This document shows, piece by piece, positions 1-6,046 of a DNA stretch of 11,913 bases. Origin of the DNA: an uncultured Collinsella sp. (GTDB lineage: Bacteria > Actinomycetota > Coriobacteriia > Coriobacteriales > Coriobacteriaceae); assembly GCA_905198825.1 (NCBI GenBank), contig CAJKEF010000015.1, positions 1 through 11,913 of the forward strand. The letters run 5' to 3'. Under the pieces are notes generated by a model. The model was given only the letters and a program-made list of their open reading frames with translations. It searched no databases and was not told where the DNA came from. Within the stretch, counting starts at the first letter, position 1; each line of letters opens with the position of its first letter. Made by a program: the position numbers and the translations under genes.

Positions 1-1059
1 GGATGGGGCGGCGGTCAGTGCAGTGGGTACTTGCACGCGGCACTTGCCGGAGGCGCTCAGCCCATCGCAGATGGCGTCTGCCCAATGGGCGAGTTGTGCA
101 GACGAGAGGTGGGGGCAGCCGATGAAGGCAAGCTTGGGGCGCGCGCCCGGGTTCTTCCACATAACGGGGTAGCTCGAGCGGATGCGTTCCAGCTCGGCGT
201 CGTCAATGCGATAGATTTGGGCGTCTGGTGCTATGAGGTGTTCGCCTTGTTCGACGGCCTCGGGCGTGATGCCGTCCACGTGGTAGAGCCCGACAGCGCC
301 GTTCGATGCGCTGGCGGCGCCCATGTCCTTAAGGTAGTCCTGCGTGCCGGGTGTGAGTTCGCGGCCAAGCCAGCGGTCGAGGCCTTTAATGTAAGGGACG
401 TCTTCCATCACCTTCATGCCAATGGCGCTGCCAAGCACTTGCGCTTCGGGCTTGCGCTTACAGTCGACTTCGATGATCCAGGTCGCCTTGCGGCCCTCAT
501 CGGTGAGCAGGCCGAATTCCGGGACAAAGTCGGCAATTGAGCCGAACATCTCGATGATGCCGGAGTTGCGATTGCAGCGAGCGCCCAGCACGGAGTTGGC
601 AAAGACCACGGCGCTGCTTTCTGCCCAGCTTAGGATGTCGCCACGCCGAGGTCGATTGCCAACCTCGGGCTGGTAGCAGGTGCAGGTGAAAGCATCGTTG
701 TCCAATAGACCCATGCTGCGCAGCTGTGCCTCATAATCGTCTTGTTTGGAATACATAATCTTGAACAGCAGCTTTTGCAGCGGGTTGGCCGGGACGGCGG
801 GGTCGAGGGGCCTCGGGTCGACCGAGAATGACTGACCGGACAGGGCGCCGTCTTTCAGCAGCTCATCCATAAGGTCATAGACTGGACCGAGCATGGAGAG
901 GCCAAAACTTGTGACAAGATGACCGTTTGCGCCGGTCACGGGAACCATACGCTCAGCGCCAAAGCATTCGCCGTACATAACGAGGGTCTTGACCACTTTG
1001 GCCATGGCGGGGCCCTTGGCGCCGTTGAGCAGGGCTTGTTGTTGGGAGGTCAGGTTCAT
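1..1059 (-). CDS. Aconitase X catalytic (large) subunit, partial at left edge
   Basis: The minus-strand frame stays open from the ATG at 1059 to the window edge (353 codons), so the C-terminus is missing. The protein matches the aconitase X catalytic domain (AcnX, formerly DUF521). Visible family motifs are CTCYQ (residues 126-130), SWAESSAVVFANSVLGARCN (144-163) and FIGCPHLSS (312-320). C126, C128 and C315 are candidate Fe-S ligands. Characterised relatives are dehydratases: cis-3-hydroxy-L-proline dehydratase in bacteria and phosphomevalonate dehydratase in archaea. The chain begins directly with the catalytic domain, so the small swivelling domain must be fused at the unseen C-terminus or encoded beyond the edge. 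The segment that is usually SAHISG-like reads GANGHLV here, so the substrate may differ. An AAAGGA ribosome binding site (1071-1076) lies 11 bases upstream. It directly follows the stop of the oxidoreductase gene, so the two are probably co-transcribed. The family call is firm; the substrate is unknown. Confidence 0.88.
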   Translation of the reverse strand, partial: MNLTSQQQALLNGAKGPAMAKVVKTLVMYGECFGAERMVPVTGANGHLVTSFGLSMLGPVYDLMDELLKDGALSGQSFSVDPRPLDPAVPANPLQKLLFKIMYSKQDDYEAQLRSMGLLDNDAFTCTCYQPEVGNRPRRGDILSWAESSAVVFANSVLGARCNRNSGIIEMFGSIADFVPEFGLLTDEGRKATWIIEVDCKRKPEAQVLGSAIGMKVMEDVPYIKGLDRWLGRELTPGTQDYLKDMGAASASNGAVGLYHVDGITPEAVEQGEHLIAPDAQIYRIDDAELERIRSSYPVMWKNPGARPKLAFIGCPHLSSAQLAHWADAICDGLSASGKCRVQVPTALTAAPS

Positions 1060-1080
1060 CTGTGAGCCCATCCTTTCGTG

Positions 1081-3402
1081 TTAGATATTGGTGCCGAGTC
1101 GGTATGCCGCACGGACCGCTTCGAGCACACGGCCGGGCGCAAACCCATCGCCGATGTTATGCAGCTCGTCAGCGGCGTGCGTCTGCTGCAGTTTGTAGAA
1201 CAGCGCGTCGTCGGGGTGTCCGCCGCAGGCAATGATTACCAAGTCGCAGGTTAGCTCGAGTGACTTCCAGTCGTTGCCGATTTTGGGTGCAAGCGGGTTT
1301 TCGACGTTCTCGGGCAAGACCGGTGACCACGAGACGTAGGGGTCGGGAACGTTTTTGTGGCAGTTGCGACTCAAGTGGAGACGCGCACACCTCGACGGGG
1401 CTCCAGACTCGCGTTTGCCGCCGACTTCCGCGCGCTCGACGCGTGTCATATTGAGGAGCCGCACATTGCGTCCCCTGAGCGTATGGAGTAGGTGGCCGCG
1501 ATTTGCCGTGCAGGCGCCCTGCATCATGTGAGGCAGCATTTCAATTACGCTGACCTGTGGTATGCCGTGTTCGACGGTGAGCCATTGGGCAACCTCGCAG
1601 CCCACGGCCCCTCCGCCAATGATGGTGACGGTTTTGGCGTTGCCAAGCAGCGCGGGTTGGCGCAGTAGCTGCGTTGCCAGCACGGCATGACCCGATGCTG
1701 CAAGCTCCGTTAGACCGGGGATGGGCGGTATTGCATTGGAAGTGCCTGTCGCGCACACGATTGCGTCGAAGCCTGCTTTTGCAAGATCTTCGGCGCGTGC
1801 TGCCCGTCCAAGTTCGAGTGTCAGGTTCCCGTTGGGTTTTTCTGCCTGCTCGCGCACCTGTCGAACAAGATACGATCGGTAGTTATCGAGGTCGAACTTG
1901 ATCCGGGCGGCGCTGGCGGAGAGGAGTTTTCCTCCAAGTTCATCTTCGGCATCGATGAGCTTTACGTCGTGGCCACGACGCGCGGCGATTAGCGCACAGA
2001 CCATCCCGGCGGGTCCGGCTCCTATCACCGCTATGCGTTTGGGTTCTTTGGCGGGAGCGGGTGTCTGGGGCATGAGGTATTCAAAGCTGCAGCGTGGATT
2101 GACGGCACACTGCGGATGGCCCCCTTCGACAAACTCGTTGAGGCATCCTTCCTGGCATCCGATGCAGGGGCGAATATCTGCCACGCGACCGGCGTACGCC
2201 TTGTTGGGCCACTCGGGATCCGCAAGCAGCGGGCGTCCGAGCATGATCATATCGGCGTCGCCATTGCGAAGGGCACGTTCGGCAATGTCGGGGTAGCCCA
2301 ACTTACCCACCGCGACAACGGGTACGGGAAGGCCGGCATTGGAGCGGATATTGTCGGCGGCAAAGCGCTCTCGAACGGCGCGCGCCACGGGAACGAAGCA
2401 GCCTGCGGGCATGCTCGCAGGCGGGTGGGGCATCCACCAGTTGTCATAGCAACCAAGGTCGACGTCAAAGATGTCTACTCCCGCCGCCACGAGCTCTTCC
2501 ATATAACACAGGGTCTGTTCGACTGTGCGGCCGCCGCGCATGCGTCCCAGATAGGTCGAACTCATGACCTGCTCGTCATAGGTTTCCTCGAGTGCAAGCG
2601 AAAGGTCGATGCGGTACATGATGGGGTAGTCGGGCCCAACGCGGCGACGGATTTCTTTGACCATATCGAGGCCAAATTGACGCCAATTGGCATAACGTCC
2701 GAGCTTGCGATGGTTAAAGGCGGGGTTTCCGAGCTGCTCGATAAGATAACCCTCGTGCCCGTGCAAATAGACGCCATCGATGCCCATGGCATGGGCATCG
2801 GCCGCCGCTTGGCCGATATTGTTTACGATACGGCGCAGCTTTTGGTCCGAGAGGCGCATGCATGGAATGGCGGGGATGTAGTAGTTAGGCAAGAAACTCG
2901 CCGAGACCGGAAACTTCTTTTGCGTGATGAGGCATTGCGGGTTGCCCACGCGGCCGAGTCCGGCCGTAAGCTGGACAAAAATGCGCGATCCGAAGGCATG
3001 GACACCTTGGGCAAGGTCGCGCCAGCCTGCCATAACGGTTCGGCTTCGATCGATGCGCGGGAAATAGGTGAGCTTGTCCAGCTCGGTGACCGTGGTATCG
3101 ATGCCGTGGCTTACCGGTACGAGTCCTGTTGTGATGAGGCCGCAGCCGCCTTTGGCGCGGGCGAAAAAGTACTGCAGCATCATGTCACTGGGGCGGCCAG
3201 TTTCCTCGCACATGTCGATATTGCCCATCGGTGCCATGACAATGCGGTTTTTGACGGTGAGCTTGTTAATTTTGATGGGAGAGAAGAGCTTGTCAAAAGG
3301 ATAGAGCTCTTGTGTCATGCGGGACGATCCGCAACCGGAATTTTTGGCGGGCCAGCTGTCGAATGAGTCGACGAGTTGCTGCACCAGTACGTCTTTTCCC
3401 AA
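1081..3402 (-). CDS. Old Yellow Enzyme-type FMN/FAD/4Fe-4S NAD(P)H oxidoreductase (2,4-dienoyl-CoA reductase/BaiCD-like)
   Basis: This is a 773-residue flavoenzyme that should reduce an activated C=C bond or oxidise an amine. An FMN-binding TIM barrel (about 39-390) begins with FSPIKINKLTVKNRIVMAPM. HGHEGYL (214-220) sits at the family's active-site strand. Cysteines 413, 416, 420 and 432 form the C-x2-C-x3-C-x11-C cluster typical of the 4Fe-4S subgroup. Two dinucleotide-binding folds follow, with GAGPAG near 461-466 and GGGAVG at 596-601, and the chain ends with a GDG motif (751-753). FadH, BaiCD/BaiH, enoate reductases and trimethylamine or N-methylproline demethylases share this plan. The common YGGS stretch after the active-site strand is replaced by LGRYANW, and an extra segment of about 55 residues (about 658-717) interrupts the second nucleotide-binding region. 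The proposed start is a TTG at 3402, six bases after AAAGGA; an ATG at 3318 with a weak ribosome binding site would give 745 residues. It is the first gene of an operon with aconitase X. Class is certain, substrate is not. Confidence 0.88.
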   Translation of the reverse strand: MGKDVLVQQLVDSFDSWPAKNSGCGSSRMTQELYPFDKLFSPIKINKLTVKNRIVMAPMGNIDMCEETGRPSDMMLQYFFARAKGGCGLITTGLVPVSHGIDTTVTELDKLTYFPRIDRSRTVMAGWRDLAQGVHAFGSRIFVQLTAGLGRVGNPQCLITQKKFPVSASFLPNYYIPAIPCMRLSDQKLRRIVNNIGQAAADAHAMGIDGVYLHGHEGYLIEQLGNPAFNHRKLGRYANWRQFGLDMVKEIRRRVGPDYPIMYRIDLSLALEETYDEQVMSSTYLGRMRGGRTVEQTLCYMEELVAAGVDIFDVDLGCYDNWWMPHPPASMPAGCFVPVARAVRERFAADNIRSNAGLPVPVVAVGKLGYPDIAERALRNGDADMIMLGRPLLADPEWPNKAYAGRVADIRPCIGCQEGCLNEFVEGGHPQCAVNPRCSFEYLMPQTPAPAKEPKRIAVIGAGPAGMVCALIAARRGHDVKLIDAEDELGGKLLSASAARIKFDLDNYRSYLVRQVREQAEKPNGNLTLELGRAARAEDLAKAGFDAIVCATGTSNAIPPIPGLTELAASGHAVLATQLLRQPALLGNAKTVTIIGGGAVGCEVAQWLTVEHGIPQVSVIEMLPHMMQGACTANRGHLLHTLRGRNVRLLNMTRVERAEVGGKRESGAPSRCARLHLSRNCHKNVPDPYVSWSPVLPENVENPLAPKIGNDWKSLELTCDLVIIACGGHPDDALFYKLQQTHAADELHNIGDGFAPGRVLEAVRAAYRLGTNI

Positions 3403-3408
3403 TGAGGT

Positions 3409-3414
3409 TCCTTT
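3409..3414 (-). promoter_or_regulatory. Ribosome binding site deciding a TTG start
   Basis: AAAGGA on the minus strand is six bases upstream of the TTG at 3402-3400. The internal ATG at 3318, where the conserved OYE domain would start four residues later, has only GGAT near it. The extra 28 residues have GC-rich third positions like the rest of the gene, which favours the TTG start. Confidence 0.55.
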
Positions 3415-3418
3415 CAGA

Positions 3419-3468
3419 TGTTGACAAGGTAACAAAGCGGTTTACGTCTAAATGTTTAATAGTCAACA
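3419..3468. promoter_or_regulatory. Divergent promoter/operator candidate region
   Basis: This AT-rich stretch separates the minus-strand oxidoreductase operon from the plus-strand genes. TGTTGAC (3419-3425) and GTCAACA (3462-3468) form a 7-bp inverted repeat. It includes a perfect TTGACA hexamer on the plus strand (3421-3426) and TTGACT on the minus strand (3465-3460). No convincing -10 element is found at the expected spacing for either. The region is a plausible operator, but that is inference. Confidence 0.3.
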
Positions 3469-3485
3469 ACAAAGGAGTGAGTTCG

Positions 3486-3551
3486 GTGAAGGAAAAAAGA
3501 CTCAATGAGTGCCAGGTGGCAAGCTGTGCTGCGACATTAGCTCCCAGCTAA
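3486..3551 (+). CDS. Possible 21-residue micropeptide (leader peptide or gene remnant)
   Basis: A GTG codon eight bases after a strong AAAGGAG ribosome binding site (3471-3477) opens a 21-residue frame. It is lysine/arginine-rich at the start, carries two cysteines (NECQVASC), and ends with a TAA inside a perfect inverted repeat. It lies in the leader of the FxLYD gene. Two readings are possible: a regulatory leader peptide, or the 5' remnant of a longer gene. From memory, the segment SCAATLA resembles the early CxPTLAG motif of DUF3793 proteins, and the next frame continues with SSQLMNLSSLP, as a one-base frameshift would give. That resemblance is unverified. No function is assigned. Confidence 0.3.
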   Translation: MKEKRLNECQVASCAATLAPS

Positions 3552-3552
3552 T
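3536..3552 (+). repeat. Perfect 7-bp inverted repeat overlapping the micro-ORF stop
   Basis: ATTAGCT and AGCTAAT are separated by CCC. The structure contains the stop codon of the micro-ORF. No T-run follows, so it does not look like an intrinsic terminator. Confidence 0.5.
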
Positions 3553-3570
3553 GAATTTGAGCTCGCTGCC

Positions 3571-3614
3571 TCCTACGATGTGCTGTGTGCCGGCACGGTA
3601 GCCGGATCGTAGGA
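3571..3614 (+). promoter_or_regulatory. 5'-leader hairpin abutting the FxLYD-gene ribosome binding site
   Basis: TCCTACGAT (3571-3579) and ATCGTAGGA (3606-3614) are a perfect 9-bp inverted repeat enclosing 26 bases, which include the palindrome GTGCCGGCAC. The right arm ends in AGGA, directly joined to the AAGGA ribosome binding site (3614-3618) of the gene at 3625. Folding in the mRNA could partly hide the ribosome binding site. The fold is read from the sequence; a regulatory role is inferred. Confidence 0.45.
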
Positions 3615-3624
3615 AGGATGCATA

Positions 3625-4068
3625 ATGGCAAAAGAGGGAAAGAAGCCGATCGGCAAGATCGTTTTGGGCGTCATCGTGGTGCTCGTTGTTGCCGGCGTCG
3701 TGGGTTCTATGGGCGGTAACTCGTCTGATTCGTCTACGGGTGATGCAGCAAAGCCTGCCGAACAGACCCAGCAAGTCGAGGAGAAAAAAGAGGCACAAGA
3801 ACCCTATACGGTTTCGGATGAGGCCGGGGATACGTCTAATCAGTTCGCGTATAAGATCACGGGCACGTTGACCAATAATACGGATAAAGAGCAAAGCTAC
3901 ATTCAGATTGAGTATGTTCTGTATGACGCAGACGGCAATCAGGTGGGAACGGCTCTTGCGAACACCAACCATCTCAAAGCGGGCGGCACCTGGAAGTTCG
4001 AAGCGATGAGCACGGTATCTCCCGACCAGGTTGCCAGCTGGGAACGTTCTGACGTGAGCGGTTTTTAA
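3625..4068 (+). CDS. Membrane-anchored FxLYD-domain protein
   Basis: This 147-residue protein has a short lysine-rich N-terminus, one hydrophobic segment (about 11-29), a Ser/Gly/Glu/Lys-rich low-complexity spacer (about 30-62) and a C-terminal beta-rich domain. The domain reads like the FxLYD family: TGTLTNNTDKEQ, then IEYVLYDADGNQVGTA (95-110), then HLKAGGTWKFEA. Such domains sit outside the membrane on Gram-positive small anchored proteins, and their ligand is generally unknown. No lipobox cysteine is present, so the anchor is an uncleaved signal or membrane helix rather than a lipid. The start is supported by AGGAAGGA a few bases upstream. The gene is less GC-rich than its neighbours. It is followed after 47 bases by the HTH gene on the same strand. 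Domain assignment is fairly firm; function is unknown. Confidence 0.75.
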   Translation: MAKEGKKPIGKIVLGVIVVLVVAGVVGSMGGNSSDSSTGDAAKPAEQTQQVEEKKEAQEPYTVSDEAGDTSNQFAYKITGTLTNNTDKEQSYIQIEYVLYDADGNQVGTALANTNHLKAGGTWKFEAMSTVSPDQVASWERSDVSGF

Positions 4069-4082
4069 CTAGAATTAAAAAC
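4061..4082 (+). repeat. AT-rich inverted repeat at the end of the FxLYD gene
   Basis: GTTTTTAA and TTAAAAAC are separated by six bases and overlap the stop codon. The stem is AT-only apart from its outermost pair and has no downstream T-run, so at most it is a weak transcription stop or mRNA 3' structure. Confidence 0.3.
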
Positions 4083-4115
4083 ATGGTTACTATGCGAGCT
4101 GGGGGGTGAGGCCAT

Positions 4116-4538
4116 ATGCCCGATAAGAAGCTAACCGAAGAGTTGCTCAACGAGCTGCTCGATGCCCCGAGTATCGAGGGCTATATCAAAGAGCACGACT
4201 TTACCGCCCCGTCGCTTTCGGAGTATCTGAAACAGCTTTTGGAAGAAAAGGGGCTGGAGCGCTCGCGCGTGGTGCGTATGGCCGACCTCAACGAGACGTT
4301 TGGCTATCAGATCTTTACCGGTGCGCGGCATCCGAGCCGCAATAAGGTGCTGCAGATTGCCTTTGCCATGGCGCTGACGCTCAAGGAGACCAACCGCGCC
4401 TTGTCGGCGGCGGGCGCCAATGTCCTCAACTGCAAGGACCGCCGTGACGCCATCATTATTTTCTGTATCGATCGTGGCTGCAGCCTGCAAAAGGTGAACG
4501 AGGAGCTGTATCGCTTTGGTGAAGAGACGGTGAGCTAA
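4116..4538 (+). CDS. Small XRE-like helix-turn-helix protein, next to a Ser/Thr kinase
   Basis: This 140-residue soluble protein is mostly helical. Residues about 33-100 (SLSEYLKQLLEEKGLERSRV, then the segment to SAAGA) follow the pattern of an XRE/Cro-type HTH: a helix pair, a turn with NETFGYQIFTGARHPSRNKV, and a closing helix with LTLKETNRAL. The C-terminal 40 residues contain three cysteines (106, 117, 122) and a helical segment. No enzymatic motif is seen. The ribosome binding site is the purine-rich stretch GGTGAGG (4105-4111). The gene precedes a protein kinase on the same strand. Similar small HTH proteins often neighbour Ser/Thr kinases in Gram-positive anaerobes, so it may be a substrate or regulator of the kinase; that partnership is inferred. 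DNA binding is likely but not certain, since the recognition helix is atypical. Confidence 0.65.
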   Translation: MPDKKLTEELLNELLDAPSIEGYIKEHDFTAPSLSEYLKQLLEEKGLERSRVVRMADLNETFGYQIFTGARHPSRNKVLQIAFAMALTLKETNRALSAAGANVLNCKDRRDAIIIFCIDRGCSLQKVNEELYRFGEETVS

Positions 4539-4582
4539 CAGTTAGCTGCCGGCGGAAGCGCCGTTCACGATATTTAGAACGT

Positions 4583-4618
4583 GCAGGGCACGGGCGTCAT
4601 GGGGCGTCCGTGCCCTGC
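4583..4618 (+). terminator. Hairpin between the HTH gene and the kinase gene
   Basis: GCAGGGCACGG (4583-4593) pairs perfectly with CCGTGCCCTGC (4608-4618) around a 14-base loop. The trailing sequence GTTATTATGG has only a broken T-run. The structure could stop most transcription from the HTH gene, or stabilise its 3' end. The kinase would then need its own promoter. Confidence 0.5.
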
Positions 4619-4620
4619 GT

Positions 4621-4626
4621 TATTAT
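4621..4626 (+). promoter_or_regulatory. Candidate -10 element for a leaderless kinase transcript
   Basis: TATTAT ends seven bases before the A of the ATG at 4634, so transcription would start at or next to the start codon. No ribosome binding site precedes either ATG (4625, 4634), which fits leaderless translation. No good -35 hexamer is visible 17 bases upstream, where the sequence is in the hairpin loop. Confidence 0.3.
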
Positions 4627-4633
4627 GGACGCT

Positions 4634-6007
4634 ATGGATACTCAGAGCCCAACATATTCCGATGATGAGCTGACCGCTGCGCTCGCCGGACACCTGGCGT
4701 CACTTGAGCGTGATGACAGTTATCGCGTAGACCGTGTGCTCAAGCACTCCGACGTCGAGACGACCGAGCTCGTGTACTTTGAGGGCTCCGGCGGAGGATC
4801 TCTTGGCCCCTTTGTTCGCAAGCGCATCGACGCGTCGGCCCAGATTGGCGGGGCGTATGAACGCCTGTTTGCGGCCCAGCATGCTGGGCGACGTTACGAG
4901 CACTTGCCTCGGATTGTCGATTGCCGCCGCGTGGGCGACGAGCTTTGCGTGGTCATGGAATACATCGAAGGCGAAACGCTCGGGGCCCTGGTGGGGCGTT
5001 TGGGTGCGACGCCCGATTATGCCTGTGAGCTGTTTGGCGCCCTTTGTGATGCAGTTGCGGAGCTCCATGCCGGCTTTGCGTCGGCGGGGGAGATGGCCGC
5101 GCCGGTGATCCATCGCGACCTAAAGCCCTCGAATATCGTCGTGTCGGGCGCAAACTATACGCCCGATACAGGCCTGACGTTTTCATCGCTGGTGATTATC
5201 GACTTGGGAATCGCTCGCGTGTGGCGCGAGGGAGCCGATGCCGATACCGTCAAGTTTGGCACGCGTCCCTATGCGCCGCCCGAGCAGTATGGTTTTGGCC
5301 AGACGAGCGTGCGCAGCGATGTCTATGCGCTCGGTGCCCTGCTGTTCTTTTGTCTGACGGGGGCCGATCCCAAGCCAGGTCGGAACATGCGCGAGCAATG
5401 CGAGGCACGTGACGTCCCCGCCTCGCTTGCCGATGTTATTTGCATGGCGATGGCGCTCGATCCGGACAAGCGCTTTGCAAGCGCGAAGGCGCTAGGGCAC
5501 GCTGCACGCGCATCGTATGCGTCGTCCGCGCCGAATGCTGCTTCCTTCCAAGAGCCTCCGGAGCGGCGAGCCGTGTGCCCTGCGCCCGTGCTCCCCACGG
5601 ATCAGTCTCAGGGTGGATTGCCGTTGGTGCCTGAGCGCCCGAATTTACTCTCCCGCATTCCCGACACCATTGGGCGCATTTGGAACGCATTCGTCTATCT
5701 TTCGCTACTTGTTTTCTTTGCCGGAAGCCATGTTGCCGTTTTTCATCCTACGGGCGCCAACCAAAACTACCCGATGTGGTTTCTCGCGATTGAGTATTTT
5801 ATCTTCGTCGACGGTCTCGTAGTGCTCATTCATTTTGTGATGCTCGACAAACGCCGCCTTCGCCGGCGGTTTGAGCTACTCGATAGATACCGCGGTAAAA
5901 AGCTTGCAAAGCTCTGGCTCAAGGCTATGGGTGTGCTCTTGTTGGCAATGATTATCATTGTTGCCATTGCAAACGCGACTGGCGTCGTCGATACCTCCGT
6001 CGCGTAA
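4634..6007 (+). CDS. Membrane-attached Ser/Thr protein kinase (Hanks type)
   Basis: A cytoplasmic kinase domain (about 30-290) is followed by a proline-rich linker and three hydrophobic segments (about 350-368, 381-403, 430-448). Visible motifs, numbered from the ATG at 4634, are a glycine-rich loop EGSGGGSLG, the ATP lysine in FVRKRI (K63), HRDLKPSN (160-167, catalytic D162), DLG instead of DFG (D190), APPEQ in place of APE, SDVYALG (D229), and a conserved Arg in DPDKRF (R280). All catalytic residues are present, so it should be active. There are no PASTA repeats and hardly any extracellular sequence, so wall-fragment sensing of the PknB type is unlikely. The short loops and membrane segments themselves may sense the signal. 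Alternative starts are ATG 4625 and GTG 4610, the latter inside the preceding hairpin. The upstream HTH gene is a candidate partner. A strong terminator follows. Confidence 0.85.
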   Translation: MDTQSPTYSDDELTAALAGHLASLERDDSYRVDRVLKHSDVETTELVYFEGSGGGSLGPFVRKRIDASAQIGGAYERLFAAQHAGRRYEHLPRIVDCRRVGDELCVVMEYIEGETLGALVGRLGATPDYACELFGALCDAVAELHAGFASAGEMAAPVIHRDLKPSNIVVSGANYTPDTGLTFSSLVIIDLGIARVWREGADADTVKFGTRPYAPPEQYGFGQTSVRSDVYALGALLFFCLTGADPKPGRNMREQCEARDVPASLADVICMAMALDPDKRFASAKALGHAARASYASSAPNAASFQEPPERRAVCPAPVLPTDQSQGGLPLVPERPNLLSRIPDTIGRIWNAFVYLSLLVFFAGSHVAVFHPTGANQNYPMWFLAIEYFIFVDGLVVLIHFVMLDKRRLRRRFELLDRYRGKKLAKLWLKAMGVLLLAMIIIVAIANATGVVDTSVA

Positions 6008-6012
6008 AAGAA

Positions 6013-6036
6013 AAAGGGCCCCAATTGGGGCCCTTT
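6013..6036. terminator. Bidirectional intrinsic terminator between convergent genes
   Basis: AAAGGGCCCC and GGGGCCCTTT form a perfect 10-bp stem with an AATT loop. On the minus strand it is followed by TTTTTCTTTT, a classic terminator for the gene ending at 6047. On the plus strand it closes the kinase gene, with a shorter T-run. Confidence 0.9.
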
Positions 6037-6046
6037 GACGTTGATC

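Noticed and set aside
31..540. A 169-codon plus-strand frame at the left edge
   Set aside because: The minus strand here carries the aconitase X motifs in an uninterrupted frame; the plus-strand frame is its shadow.
2116..3366. A 416-codon plus-strand frame opposite the OYE gene
   Set aside because: Antisense shadow of a gene with firm flavin, Fe-S and nucleotide motifs; no recognisable protein family.
3502..3972. A 156-codon minus-strand frame with hydrophobic stretches
   Set aside because: It lies opposite the FxLYD gene, which has a good ribosome binding site and a recognisable domain. The hydrophobic runs come from the complement of the Glu/Lys-rich linker.
4610..4633. GTG at 4610 as start of the kinase
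   Set aside because: It is inside the right arm of a perfect hairpin and has no ribosome binding site; the downstream ATG codons are more plausible.
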